Positions 20,906 to 31,631 of a stretch of DNA of 64,000 bases are shown in pieces. Positions within the stretch are counted from its first letter, which is position 1. Each line of letters opens with the position of its first letter. The translations under genes and the position numbers were made by a program. Source of the stretch: Hesseltinella vesiculosa (taxonomy: Eukaryota > Mucoromycota > Mucoromycetes > Mucorales > Cunninghamellaceae); NCBI GenBank assembly GCA_002104935.1, contig MCGT01000022.1:124001-188000 (forward strand). Reading direction: 5' to 3'. Below the pieces are notes generated by a model. It was not told the DNA's origin. It did not search any database and saw nothing but the letters and a program-made list of their open reading frames with translations.

Positions 20906-23900
20906 ATGGATGACCACGATGATCCCTATGGTGCCATCAAGTTTGGGGAATTCAGAAAGTATATTCAAAACAAGCAATCTAAACTAAAGGAACAAGAAGA
21001 CGAAGTGTAATATCAGCACCATTTACCCATAACCGATGGATTCACCCTTTTTCTTTTAATGTAGACGGCAGCAAGGGGATCCCGATGCATTGCCATTGTT
21101 CCAAGGCCTGTCCATCCATATCAACGGCTATACCGAGCCTCCCATTAACGAACTAAGGCGCCTTATTGTTCAACACGCAGGCGACTATCAACATTATCGT
21201 AAGCTGACCATCAACCTATGCCACTTTTTTTTTTCCGCAGCCGTAGCCTCACGCCTTTTTTTTTCTCTTTTCAGTGAAAAAGTCTAAAGTCACCCACATC
21301 ATTGCCACCAATCTTACCTATTCAAAAGTCAATGAATTCAGGTACTGGCCTGTTTATAAATAAGCAATCACATTCCTAACGAATCCCGTTTCTTTATTGG
21401 CCATTAGAGCCTACAAGGTCGTCAAACCTGCTTGGATCACAGACTCGGTTCGCGAAAAGAAGCTGCTTCCCTGGACCGACTATCGTCTAGGGAAGCTCAA
21501 TCACGGACAAACGGAATTGGCCTTTACCTCTATCAAAGGCAAGCAACCTGAACAACCTGCTCCGTCTGCTCCTTCCGGAGAAGCCTTGAACAAGACTCTC
21601 CTTGCTAACGAATGGTCCCGACAACATTCCAGCATGCATCCAGATTTTGTCAAGCGGTATTTTGAAACCTCCCGCCTTCATTATCTGTCGACCTGGAAAG
21701 CTGAACTCAAAGATATCGTTCGCCAAGCAAGACTCAAGTCTCCTAACACCACTGCGGACTCTTGCTTGTCCTCCCCAACCCGTGTGATCATGCACATCGA
21801 TTTTGATTGCTTCTTTGCATCTGTTGGCCTCCGAGATCGACCAGAATTGGCCCAAAAGCCCGTGTGTACCTGCCCTTTCTTGCACGCCGTTTATCTGATG
21901 TCGCCTTTTTATTTCCCTAGGTCGCTGTCGCCCATGGTAAGGGTCGCCAAGACAATTCCTCAAGTGACATAGGTTAGGATTTAAGACAAGGTAGTACATG
22001 TACCCCGTGTGATCTCACATTTATAATAGCTTCGTGTAATTACATTGCTCGTTCGTTTGGTGTCCGGAATGGCATGCGGTAGGTCGTGCTGGATTCCAAC
22101 ATCGCATGAGAATCACTCACGTTTTTTTTTTTTTTTTTTCAGAGTTGGCTCCGCACAGAAAGTCTGTCCTGATCTGCAAATCATTCCTTACGAATTTGAA
22201 AAATATCGCACGGTTACGGAAGTGTTTTACAACGTAAGCTAAAACATGCTGAAGTATACCTTGCTCATTGGTTTTCCATCTCTGCTTGTAGATTTTATTC
22301 AAGTATACGCAAGAAATCCAAGCTGTGAGTGTGGATGAAGCCCTGATCGACGTTAGTGCGCTGATTGCTCACCCGGAAGTCGGTGAAGAAGAGGCATTTG
22401 CTCAGAAGCTTCGACAAGAAATAAAAGAGGCGACTGGCTGCAATGCCAGCGTGGGCATCGGGTCAAATATCCTACTGGCTAGGTAATTTACTATCAGCCG
22501 ATGTCATCCCCGCTTATATTACATGAATAGATTAGCAACGAAGAAAGCAAAGCCTGACAACATTTATTGCTGCAAATCCGACGCCATTGACGAATTTCTC
22601 GCTGGCTTTCACCTCAGAGACATTCCACGAGTAAGCTCACTTGATGAGAGTCGACAGATGGACGCGTGGCTCATTTCTTTTTTCAAGGTTGGTTATGCAT
22701 TATGTGGAAAGTTGCAGGATATGGTAATTATCGTTGGAGAAAAACCTTAAGATGACGTGCTTTGTTTATAGAACGTGTCGACTGTGGGCGACCTTGCCAA
22801 ACTCTCCTTGTCTGTGTTACAATCCAGGTTTGGTAACAAAACTGGCAAAATGCTTTACGAGTCTGCAAGAGGCAAGGACGATCGACCGTTGGCAATGGAC
22901 CAACCACGGCAATCTGTCAGTGCTGAAGTTTCGGTAAAATCTCGGCTTAATAGGGTGTCCGACATAACTTAATTTTTTTTCTTTTTCCATGAAAATGCAG
23001 TGGGGCGTTCGCTTTGAAACGGATCAGCAGCTGAAGGTAGGGTGTTGTATTGCTGCAGTTGGCTCATATTTCCATGACTCACTATTTTTTTTTTGATGTC
23101 TTTAGGCTTTTATGGATTCTCTTGTCGAGGAGGTGTGCCAGAGACTAAAAGCCATTCCAACCAAGGGAAGAAGCATCACTCTAAAGGTAAATCCCTGCTT
23201 GTCTATCTCCTCTTGACCTTGCCAATCATTTCTTCTCATAGGTCATGGTGCGAGCCAAACACGCAGAAGAAGCACTCAAGCACATGGGCCATGGCGAAGT
23301 GGATGTACACAACAAAACAACCTTACTTGACGCGCCAACCGACCAGCAAAGCGTCATTTGTCATCATGCCAGCCGCCTTTTACAATCCATGGGCTGCCTC
23401 ACCACCGACATCCGTGGCCTGGGTATCCAAATTCAAAAACTTGACCAGGAGGATCGATCAGGTAAGTCATTGAATGGGAAATAAACACATGAAGCTCATT
23501 TCAATCTTTACTGGACCCTCAAGGCTCACAATCCAAGCTCTCGTTCGAAAAGGCGAAGACTGCATCGACAAGCACGTCACTAGGACACGAGCCAGAACAA
23601 CGTCTGTGCACCGTCGATCCATCCCCTTCCACCTCCCAGCGTGTGACCACTCCTCCATCGTCTTCCATCCATCCTGCAAAACCGAAAATGGTAGGACATG
23701 CGAGGCAGCGAAAATCGATGTTGACTTTTTTTTTTTCTCCTTTTTGAACCTTGCTCTTTCTAGTCGGTGCAGTTCGATGTATATGAAGAGTTACCTCTAG
23801 ATATCCGTCAGGAGCTAATGGACAACTACGATTTGGTGATTATTGACCATCCAGACATCATCTCTACACCGCCAACACCCGTCGCCTCTCCTTCTCCTCC

Positions 23901-24831
23901 CCCCGTTTCTCCAAGGCCAGATTCGTCCGTTTCCCAGATGCCGTCGACGCAACCGCTGGCCGATTTACCAACATGGTCCCAGCTAGACCCTAGTGCACTC
24001 CTTGCTCTGCCACTGTCCATGCAGCAACAGGTTCTAGCTGCCTATGGCCAAATACGGGCGGGCAAAAAGTCCACCTCCTCGTCCACCCGTCGGCCGCCAC
24101 TCACCCCCTCCTCCTCCTCCTCCTCCACCACCACATCTCGCCACCCTCCAAACCGTGTCAAGAAAGAATCTCGAAGGTCCAAGCACCCTTCAAAAAACGC
24201 CACGCTGACCCAGCTCTATCCCACCCCGAACCGGTCTGGCCATCCGACCCTGGATGTCAATGATGAAATCAGTCTGGAAGTGCTGGAACAATTGCCCCCT
24301 GGTAAGCTAACCCCCCCCCCGCCTTTTTTCATGCAGCAGACTGACACATCTCGGGTTAGACTTGCGGAAAGAGGTGATAGAATCGTACCGACTGAAACCA
24401 AATCAGGACAAACAAACGACGACGACGATACCAAGCGCACAACTTCCCGCCCCTGAAAAGGTATGTTGTTTCTAGTCACGAACTTGTTTTTCGACGATGC
24501 TCACCTATTTTTATCTTACGCTTGGGGTTCTAAAAACAAGAAACCAACGGCTCTCATGGGCAAAACGAGTGTGCCAGATGTGCGACTGGTGCTACAAACA
24601 TGGGTGCAAGAATACCCAACCGACCCCGATACCAAAGATGTGGCAACCGTGACCAAATACTTGAAGCAGCTGGTTGTTGACAAGGATTTGGAGGATGCCC
24701 AATTGTTATTCATGCACCTACGACATATCACCCTTGACTGTGGGGACGCCTGGGCATCGGCGGTGGCGCTTATCCAAAGCGATCTCTCACAGCAAGTACT
24801 GGAGACTTTCCATGTACCAATACAACTATGA
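20906..24831 (+). CDS. REV1: DNA repair protein REV1 (Y-family deoxycytidyl transferase)
   Basis: Inserts dCMP opposite lesions and abasic sites and scaffolds other translesion polymerases; nuclear. Eighteen exons join in phase to 956 residues: 20906-21006, 21065-21198, 21275-21341, 21408-21861, 21921-21972, 22030-22078, 22143-22233, 22292-22482, 22531-22630, 22688-22723, 22772-22933, 23001-23036, 23106-23186, 23242-23461, 23524-23690, 23764-24301, 24360-24460, 24541-24831. The N-terminal BRCT domain spans FQGLSIHINGYTEPP to KPAWITDSVREKKLLPW. Catalytic motifs are MHIDFDCFFASV and VSVDEALIDVS; the thumb has NASVGIGSNILLARLATKKA. Two ubiquitin-binding motifs show LPLDIRQELM and LPPDLRKEVI. The C-terminal domain (VRLVLQTWVQEYPTDPDTKD to the end) is the polymerase-interaction module. 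All parts of a typical REV1 are present. Confidence 0.97.
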
Positions 24832-24960
24832 CACTCTTCACTATTTGCTCATGGCATTGTCATTTACACGGGAACATATATATTTTTTTTAATTATTCAT
24901 TTTCAAAGACAAAGAAACTTTTTTTTTTGGGGGGGGGGGATGCAATCGAGAGAGGAAGTG

Positions 24961-26388
24961 TTAATAGGTGACAACGGAATCGGTACTTGATCGCCGGGGG
25001 ACATCCAAGGTATTGTGGAAATCAGGTTTCACGGGGCTGGTATGAAAGGAGGCAGAGGAGCTGTTGGAAGGAGGGTCATCGCGGTCAAGGGCGGGGACCA
25101 TTTCCGACGGAAAAAAAGGGTGGGCTGTTGCAGAGATCGGGAAAAAATGCTGAGACGTGGGAGCGGATGTTTCCATTGGCAGAGCAGGCGGATGGGTGGG
25201 CGAGTGTGCCGAGGAGGAGTCTTGGTGCCAGACAGAGGGAATCATCGATGAGTCATTGTACATGACGTGATCTGTGCATCGATGAGCATGATGACGAGCA
25301 ACGGCATGCGGGGGGTCTGGAGCGACGTGTAGAGAGGAAGGAAAGGCGCCGACCATGGAGGAATTGGTCGAGGAAGAAGAAGAGGACCGCAGAGGTGGTT
25401 GATCCAGGCTAGGCTGGGGTGGCCAAACTTGATGGGCAGGCATCATCATCGATGGCATAGGTGGTATCCAATATCGCGACATTGGGTCGTGTGTGTGCAT
25501 TAGATAATCATCTCGCCGCTCATAATACTCGTTTTGCATCGCCATCATTTCCACATGGGCGACCTGCATGAATAGAGAAAAAAAAGTCAGCCCGAGGTTT
25601 TTTTTTAGCTCGTTTTTTTTTCCACGTGCACTTGCATTGGGCTCATTCGCATCCATTGGGTAAAGGGATGCGTGCGTTGCCATGGCAGAGGTGGACGGGT
25701 AGACTGAAAGCGAGGCATCTGGCGGTGGTTGGGAAGGAGTGGTAGACAGGGAGGAAATGGTGGAGGTAGGCGAGGTAGGGGTATGTGGCTTTTTCTTCTT
25801 TCCTTTAGGACCAACGATGGATCGTTTGGAGGAGCTGGAAGAGCGGTGGATGCTGGAGGAGGCAATGGAAGGAGAGGTTGTATGTGAAGTCTGACGCAAG
25901 GTGAGATGTGAGGCGGTGGGACGTTTTAATTTTGTAGGGGTGGGAACCAAGGCCAAATGACGGTGAGGCAAGAGCGAGGTCACAGGAGGCAAAGGGTTGT
26001 CAGGGTGAGAGGTGGGTGGGAAGGCATCGATGATTCCTTGCTTTTCCAGCTCTTGCTTGATATATCGGCTAAGGGCCTGTTGGACTGGCAACTTGGGATC
26101 AACAGACGCTTTGGAATGGGAGGATGCTGCGGATGAGGTTGTCGACTGAGCCTCGAGGTCGTCCACATCATAGCACAAGTCGGCACGCATGAGCCGAGCC
26201 AGGTCTGTGGTTTTACTATTGCAGTCCACGTCATGGGGGAGGATGTCAAGAAAGACACCGGGGGCAAGTTTATAGCGGGTGGGTGTGCCACGTTCCGAAA
26301 TGGCAAGCAAGTCTGCAGTTGTATTGTCATCCAGTGTGACCCAATTACTGTTTCCGAGATAAATCCTAAAACGAGGTTGGTAATCCAT
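24961..26388 (-). CDS. Unrecognised low-complexity protein
   Basis: One continuous frame of 475 codons. The first 65 residues are the only ordered-looking part (FRIYLGNSNWVTLDDNTTAD, then RYKLAPGVFLDILPHDVDC). It is followed by Ser/Thr/Pro/His-rich sequence with a basic patch (KRSIVGPKGKKKK) suggesting nuclear entry. A second helical piece, VAHVEMMAMQNEYYERRDDY, begins after T- and A-runs at 25605-25621 that look like an intron (acceptor GCAG at 25567-25564). However, the obvious donors do not keep phase, so I left the frame unspliced. The tail is Ser/Pro-rich. A transcription-related role is possible but not supported by a known domain. Confidence 0.65.
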   Translation of the reverse strand: MDYQPRFRIYLGNSNWVTLDDNTTADLLAISERGTPTRYKLAPGVFLDILPHDVDCNSKTTDLARLMRADLCYDVDDLEAQSTTSSAASSHSKASVDPKLPVQQALSRYIKQELEKQGIIDAFPPTSHPDNPLPPVTSLLPHRHLALVPTPTKLKRPTASHLTLRQTSHTTSPSIASSSIHRSSSSSKRSIVGPKGKKKKPHTPTSPTSTISSLSTTPSQPPPDASLSVYPSTSAMATHASLYPMDANEPNASARGKKNELKKNLGLTFFSLFMQVAHVEMMAMQNEYYERRDDYLMHTHDPMSRYWIPPMPSMMMPAHQVWPPQPSLDQPPLRSSSSSSTNSSMVGAFPSSLHVAPDPPHAVARHHAHRCTDHVMYNDSSMIPSVWHQDSSSAHSPTHPPALPMETSAPTSQHFFPISATAHPFFPSEMVPALDRDDPPSNSSSASFHTSPVKPDFHNTLDVPRRSSTDSVVTY

Positions 26389-26888
26389 GGAAGTTTAAAA
26401 AGGTTACCAAGAAAAAGATATATATGGAAAATCACAATGAGACAAGGAAAAGAAAAAAGAAAAAGAGAGCGAGAAACAAAAAAAAAAAAAAAAGGCTTTG
26501 GAAACTTATTTCTCTCTTTTTTTTTTACTGTCATTGGAGGATTCATGCTACGCGTTGACGGGAGGACGGACGAATAAAGCGCCCATTTTGTTTGTTGTTT
26601 GCTGGTTTTTTCTTTTTTTTTTTTTTTTGAATTGTCTGTTCACAAATAGGGTTATAAAAAAGGGGGAATTGGAATCTTTCCCCAAACTGACAACAATTTC
26701 TTAATGGTCGTTGGACGATCTCGCTTTTGAAAGGTCATGTCGCACAAAGATATTTTGACTTGGAACACGTGTGTTTTCACACTCCGTCGACGTGCAAAAA
26801 AAAAAAAAAAAGGTCTAGTTGGGATTTCTTTTTTATTCTTCTCCTTTATTTTTTTTCTTGCTTTTTATTTACTTTATCATCATCCACA
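26389..26888. other. Divergent promoter region (low-complexity gene / GDI)
   Basis: This is the shared upstream region of two divergent genes. It has several A/T homopolymers (26479-26493 A, 26617-26628 T, 26796-26810 A) and a CACGTG E-box at 26766-26771. No gene seen. Confidence 0.5.
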
Positions 26889-28602
26889 ATGGTAAGTGGT
26901 TAAATGGGCTGTTGTGTGACGTGGATTGGAAGTAAACAAGGACAAGCAATAACTCATCCGGTTTCTATTTTGGCGTACGTAGAATGAATCTTACGACGTG
27001 ATTGTTTTGGGAACCGGTTTGACGGAATGTATCCTCTCTGGCTTATTGTCGACGGAAGGCAAGAAAGTGTTACACATGGACCGCAATGACTACTATGGCG
27101 GTGAAACTGCTTCTCTTCATCTCTCCCAGGTAAGCTCTTTCTCAACACCGGTGACGTTGTGTTGTCAGGTTGGCGTGTTTATTGACCCTCGTTTTTGTGC
27201 TCTCCAAGATGTTCCGTCGTTTCCGCCCTGATGCTACTGCCCCTGAAGATATGGGACGTGATCGTGATTACAATGTGGATTTGATTCCCAAATTCATGAT
27301 GGCCAATGGCGAAATTGTCAAGTTCTTGGTCAAGACGGATGTCACCCGTTACTTGGAATTCAAACAAGTTGCTGGGTCGTTTGTGTACAAGGATGGTCAA
27401 GTGTCACACATGCCTGCCAATGAAACCGAAGCCATTGCCTCGCCCTTGTTGGGCATTGTCGAAAAGCGTCGTCTGCAAAAGTTCTTTGAGTTCATCCAAA
27501 ACTACAAGACCGATGACGAATCCACCCATGACGGTATTGACTTGGATAAAATCACCATGGCCGAACTTTACAATAAGCATGGATTGGAACCTGCCACTCA
27601 AGACTTGATTGGTCATGTCATGGCTCTGCAATTGGATGATGCTTACCTGGAAAAACCTGCCCGTAGCACCATTGACAAGGTCATTCTTTACATCGGCTCC
27701 GTTGCTCGCTACGGCAAGAGTCCTTACATCTATCCTCTCTATGGCCTCGGTGAATTGCCTCAAGCCTTTGCTCGGTAATGCATCCTCTCCTTTTTTATTT
27801 CGCTCGACCTCTTCATCCCGTCACTGCCCATTGTCCCTACATCTCCTCCGTCCCGTCTTTCTGCACACCCCTCCCCTCCTTTTCCCCTAACCAGGCAGTT
27901 GATCCCTAACGGATGTTTTTTACTCTTTTTAGTCTGAGTGCTATTCATGGTGGTACCTACATGCTGGATCGCGCCGCAGATGAAATTGTTTACGAAGATG
28001 GCGTGGCTGTTGGTGTCAAATCCAAGGGCGAAGTAGCCAAGGCCGGCGTCGTGATCTGCGACCCTTCCTATGCTAAATCCAAGGTCAAGGCTACAGGCAA
28101 GGTGGTGCGCGCCATCTGTGTGCTGAAGCACCCTCTCCCCAACACCGGCGATGCCGATTCTTGCCAAATCGTCCTCCCTCAAAACCAATTGGGCCGCAAA
28201 CACGATATCTATGTTGCCTGTGTCTCTGGCAGCCACAACGTCTGCCCCAAGGACTTCTATCTCGCCATTGTCTCCACCATTGTTGAAACCGATGCCCCCG
28301 AAGAAGAAATACAACCTGGCTTAGCCCTTCTCGGCACCATTCATGAAAAGTAAGCACACTCGATTACAAAAAGAGGAGGCCCAGATCGACCGACACTTTT
28401 TTTTTTCAGGTTTGTGTCTGTGTTGGAGATGGAAGAACCTGAATCCGATGGCACCAAGGACCATGTCTTTGTGTCTCGCTCATATGATGCCACCTCCCAC
28501 TTTGAAACTGTCTGCGATGATGTTAAGGATATGTACCGTCGTATCACTGGTAAAGACCTTGAGTTGGACGACCTCACCATTCCCATTACCGAAACGCCCT
28601 AA
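26889..28602 (+). CDS. GDI1: Rab GDP-dissociation inhibitor
   Basis: Extracts GDP-bound, prenylated Rab GTPases from membranes and recycles them; cytosolic and essential in yeast. Exons 26889-26891, 26983-27129, 27209-27774, 27933-28349 and 28410-28602 give 441 residues, close to yeast GDI. Seen are the FAD-fold-like N terminus [31 protein letters not shown], the Rab-binding platform ([20 protein letters not shown]), GGTYML, and [12 protein letters not shown] near the C terminus. Remarkably the coding part of exon 1 is only the ATG: GTAAGT follows immediately and the next exon starts AATGAATCTTACGAC. The call of the start depends on this splice, which restores the family N terminus M-N-E-S-Y-D-V. 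Confidence 0.97.
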
Positions 28603-28807
28603 GTGATGCTGAAAAAAAAAAAGCAAGATACCACCCTCTTTGATTTTCCCCCTTTCTCCTTGGCTGTGGATCAACCCCCAATTGCATTCCCAACTCTCTT
28701 ACCCACCCCTATTTTTTTTTCTGCTTCACACTTTGAAAATCAACGCCAAACAAACAATAAAAATCCGTTTATCGTAATGTACAAAGTTATTCGAGGTATC
28801 ATCGTAT
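28603..28807. other. Convergent 3' spacer
   Basis: About 200 bases between GDI1 and the convergent NSE2 gene. AATAAA at 28757-28762 could serve GDI1 polyadenylation. Confidence 0.4.
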
Positions 28808-29897
28808 TTATCCCGTCGTCATTCGACGTCGTGGAACTACAAAAAAAATAAGAGAGGGGGCCGAGTCAGATGCAGCCGAGTCTTTTTGGGTAATCGTTAC
28901 CTCATCTTCATTTGTTTCACCACGCTCCTTGGCTTGGGCTACCAGCCGTTCCATCAATGTGTCGTCATAAAATACGGACAAGGTCAGCAACTGCCGGCAA
29001 CCTGTTTCAGAAAAAAGGAGGTCAGTCCAACTGTTGCATCTTTCACCCTTTTTTTTTTTTGTTGCTGTTGCATTGTTACCTGGCACAGGGCACTCCACAT
29101 CCGTGCCACCATTTCGTCGAATCAGCGCCTTGATGGCGTTGCTTGAAAACGTATGCTTGCATAATTTGCTAATTATAAAATGAGCACCCAAAAAGCCTGC
29201 TTATTCATTTTACCTAGTCAAGGGGTGTTCCAGCCACTCTTGGGTGATGGGGCATTTCAGCGATCGTCGGGTAGCTGACACGACCAGATCATCGTCTTCC
29301 TCGTTTGTGTCCAAATTCGGCATAGGTTCATTCGGATGGGACACGTTCTTAGATTTTACATGGTGCTATTAGCTCAATCTAAAAAAAAAAGTCTTCAGCT
29401 TGTCTTACCCAAACGATTTCCTTGAATTCAGCATATTTTTCGTGTTTGTGGTATTTTTCAGCAGCGGTTTTTTTGCTGTAATCTGACAAGGCGGCTCGTA
29501 GGGATTGGTCGTAAAAAGCAGTACCATCGCCCTATCAAAAATTTTGAAAAGGAGGTGAGCCAGAGTCTCGGTAAGACATGGGCTGGCCTACCGCATTGCC
29601 GTCATTGCTGAGGACCGCTTCCTGTAGCATAGACAGGACATCTTGCTGGCACTTGATGATATTTTCAAAGTCGATCAAGTTCTTGTCACAGGCTTCCAGG
29701 TCATCGCGTAGATCACTTTGAGCTAATTCCTCTAGATCACCAGCAACATCGGACGTTTCATTCATCCCTCGTCGTAAATGATTGATGGCTGTGTCAGAGT
29801 CGTCGAATAGGGAATTGATTGACCGGATATGTAGCGGCTGCAGTTTGAAGCTCTCCATTACAGCATCCGGGGTCATATCTTCATACTGGCTCGCCAT
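28808..29897 (-). CDS. NSE2: SUMO E3 ligase NSE2/MMS21 of the SMC5/6 complex
   Basis: SP-RING ligase that docks on SMC5 and sumoylates repair and cohesion proteins. Exons 29897-29592, 29531-29409, 29347-29214, 29168-29080 and 29001-28808 join in phase (281 residues). The N-terminal half is helical and acidic, as expected for the SMC5-binding arm (LEELAQSDLRDDLEACDKNL). The SP-RING shows LKCPITQEWLEHPLTSKLC, KHTFSSNAI and DVECPVPGCRQLL, with the spaced Cys/His ligands of the family. After ERGETNEDEV the frame runs on for about 30 codons to 28808. A GTAACG just there could mark a last intron, so the extreme C terminus is uncertain. Confidence 0.93.
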
Positions 29898-31631
29898 GGC
29901 GTCGATGCTGTGATAAAAAAAAATAAAAACGGGACGACAAAAAAAAAATCTCGAACGCCGCTGCTGGTGCCTGCTTTTCACAGTTTGGCCAATCAAATAG
30001 GCGTCCTACTTGCATGAAACATCCAGTCACCAACCAACGCCAAATTTTTTAATGCCCCCTTTCTAAGAATAGCTGTTTCGAAATGAAATGCTAACAGGAT
30101 GGGCGCTTGCCTGCCCGAGACTGAAGTCGCGCGGTTGCTGGCAAGACTTGCTTTGGTGCATGGCGCCGGCTGCCATCTTTCCACCATCGACCAGAGCTGC
30201 CATTTTTAATAAGAGCTAGGCCACTGATCTGTGCTGACAGCCACATGGATGCCATTGGCTTGCTTGTGGCAATTGTAGCTTTTCTATTAGGAAAAAAAAA
30301 AAAAAAAAAAAGGACTGGAGGCAACGCACCTTTCTCAAAAATGCGTGCTAACAATGCGATTGTCACCTGGTTTTTTTTACCGTTGCTACTCAACCCCTTT
30401 GATTTACACTAAAAAAGTGACGTCCACTCTTTCTAATTGAATTATATGCGGACAGCCTTTTATCTGTTACCGTAGCACTGTTGCGAAGATGAATGCGCGT
30501 TTCGGCCATAACGATTGCTCTTTTTCTACGTTATGAAAAACTGACACCAGCTTGCTGGAGCGCGGCTGGAGACTTCCAGCACCCAGCGCATCGATGCTTG
30601 AAAAAAAAAAAACCGGGAAATTTATTTGCTGACGCTTTGCAGTAAACACCACCATGGCAATCAGCACTTTGCCTTGGTAATCTCCCTTTTATGGACAAAA
30701 CTAGAACCATGGACAGTGAAGGCTTCTGAAAAGAGAAAAACACGCCGAGGGACACTGTGCGTGGCACGACCAACGACCAACCGAGGCTGCCAAAAACTCG
30801 CTCCTACACTGTTCTTCTCGTCATTCCACATAGCAGCGGTTTTGGTCGGCTCAGATTATTTTTTTTATCAAAAAAAGTCATAGGGAGTGAAACTCATAGA
30901 GTGTCTCTGAACCCAAGGAAAGTAGCCTATCGTATAGGCCGAGCCCTCCTATTCCCCCCCTCCAAGGATGATCATGGCTAACGTAACCCTGATCTGACTT
31001 GGCTAGCAGTAACATGCTACTGATAGCATCACGCGCTGCTGACAACAAGAGCAGGCGTATGATAGGTCAATCATGTTGCCGAATTTCTGGTCGATCCATC
31101 GTGAGATGGTTTATTAAGACCAATCGAAGCGCGAGGTGCTCCAAGATGATCTTTCCTAAATTGGATATTTTTTTTTCTTCCTGACTTAAAAAAAAGTCGA
31201 CACTTTTTTTTCGTGCAATGCCCATCAGAGCCTCCTTTTCCTCATCTTGTTTTTCAAGGGAGGAGGCAAACACATCGACCAACGATCATTGGTTTTTTCC
31301 CCATCCTTAAAAGTTCATGCTGGTGGATAACCATGGACAGGCGGTTTTTTATTTATTTTTTTTTTTTTATTTTCGCGTGTCACCCTTTTCAGGTGAGAAA
31401 CTTTGACACCTCCTTAACTAAATGTCTCTCCAGGACTCCTTAAAACAAGATTTTAGAGTTTGACTTTATTATTCTCCAAGTTACAGTAAAGCATGTAAAA
31501 AAAAACAGCACTTTGGAAGAACACAACTCCTTGGCTATCTCCTCCTATCAAGTCAGTCTGGGACGGATGCTTTTTTTTACGCTTGCTTCTGCGATTTCTT
31601 GACACGTTTCTTCTCATTTCAGCTTCTTTTT
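29898..31631. other. 1.7-kb spacer without recognised genes
   Basis: Several ORFs of 60-100 codons on both strands overlap one another and none has domain support or splice logic. The tract holds an A-run at 30293-30310 and numerous A/T runs, and is the promoter side of both the NSE2 and arrestin genes. No tRNA- or snRNA-like structure was seen. Confidence 0.5.

Noticed and set aside
25564..25631. Intron inside the low-complexity gene
   Set aside because: Acceptor is good, but no GT donor preserves phase with the downstream frame, so the frame was left continuous.
30091..31282. Overlapping 60-100-codon ORFs in the NSE2-arrestin spacer
   Set aside because: They contradict one another in frame and strand, contain homopolymer-coded residues and show no domains.
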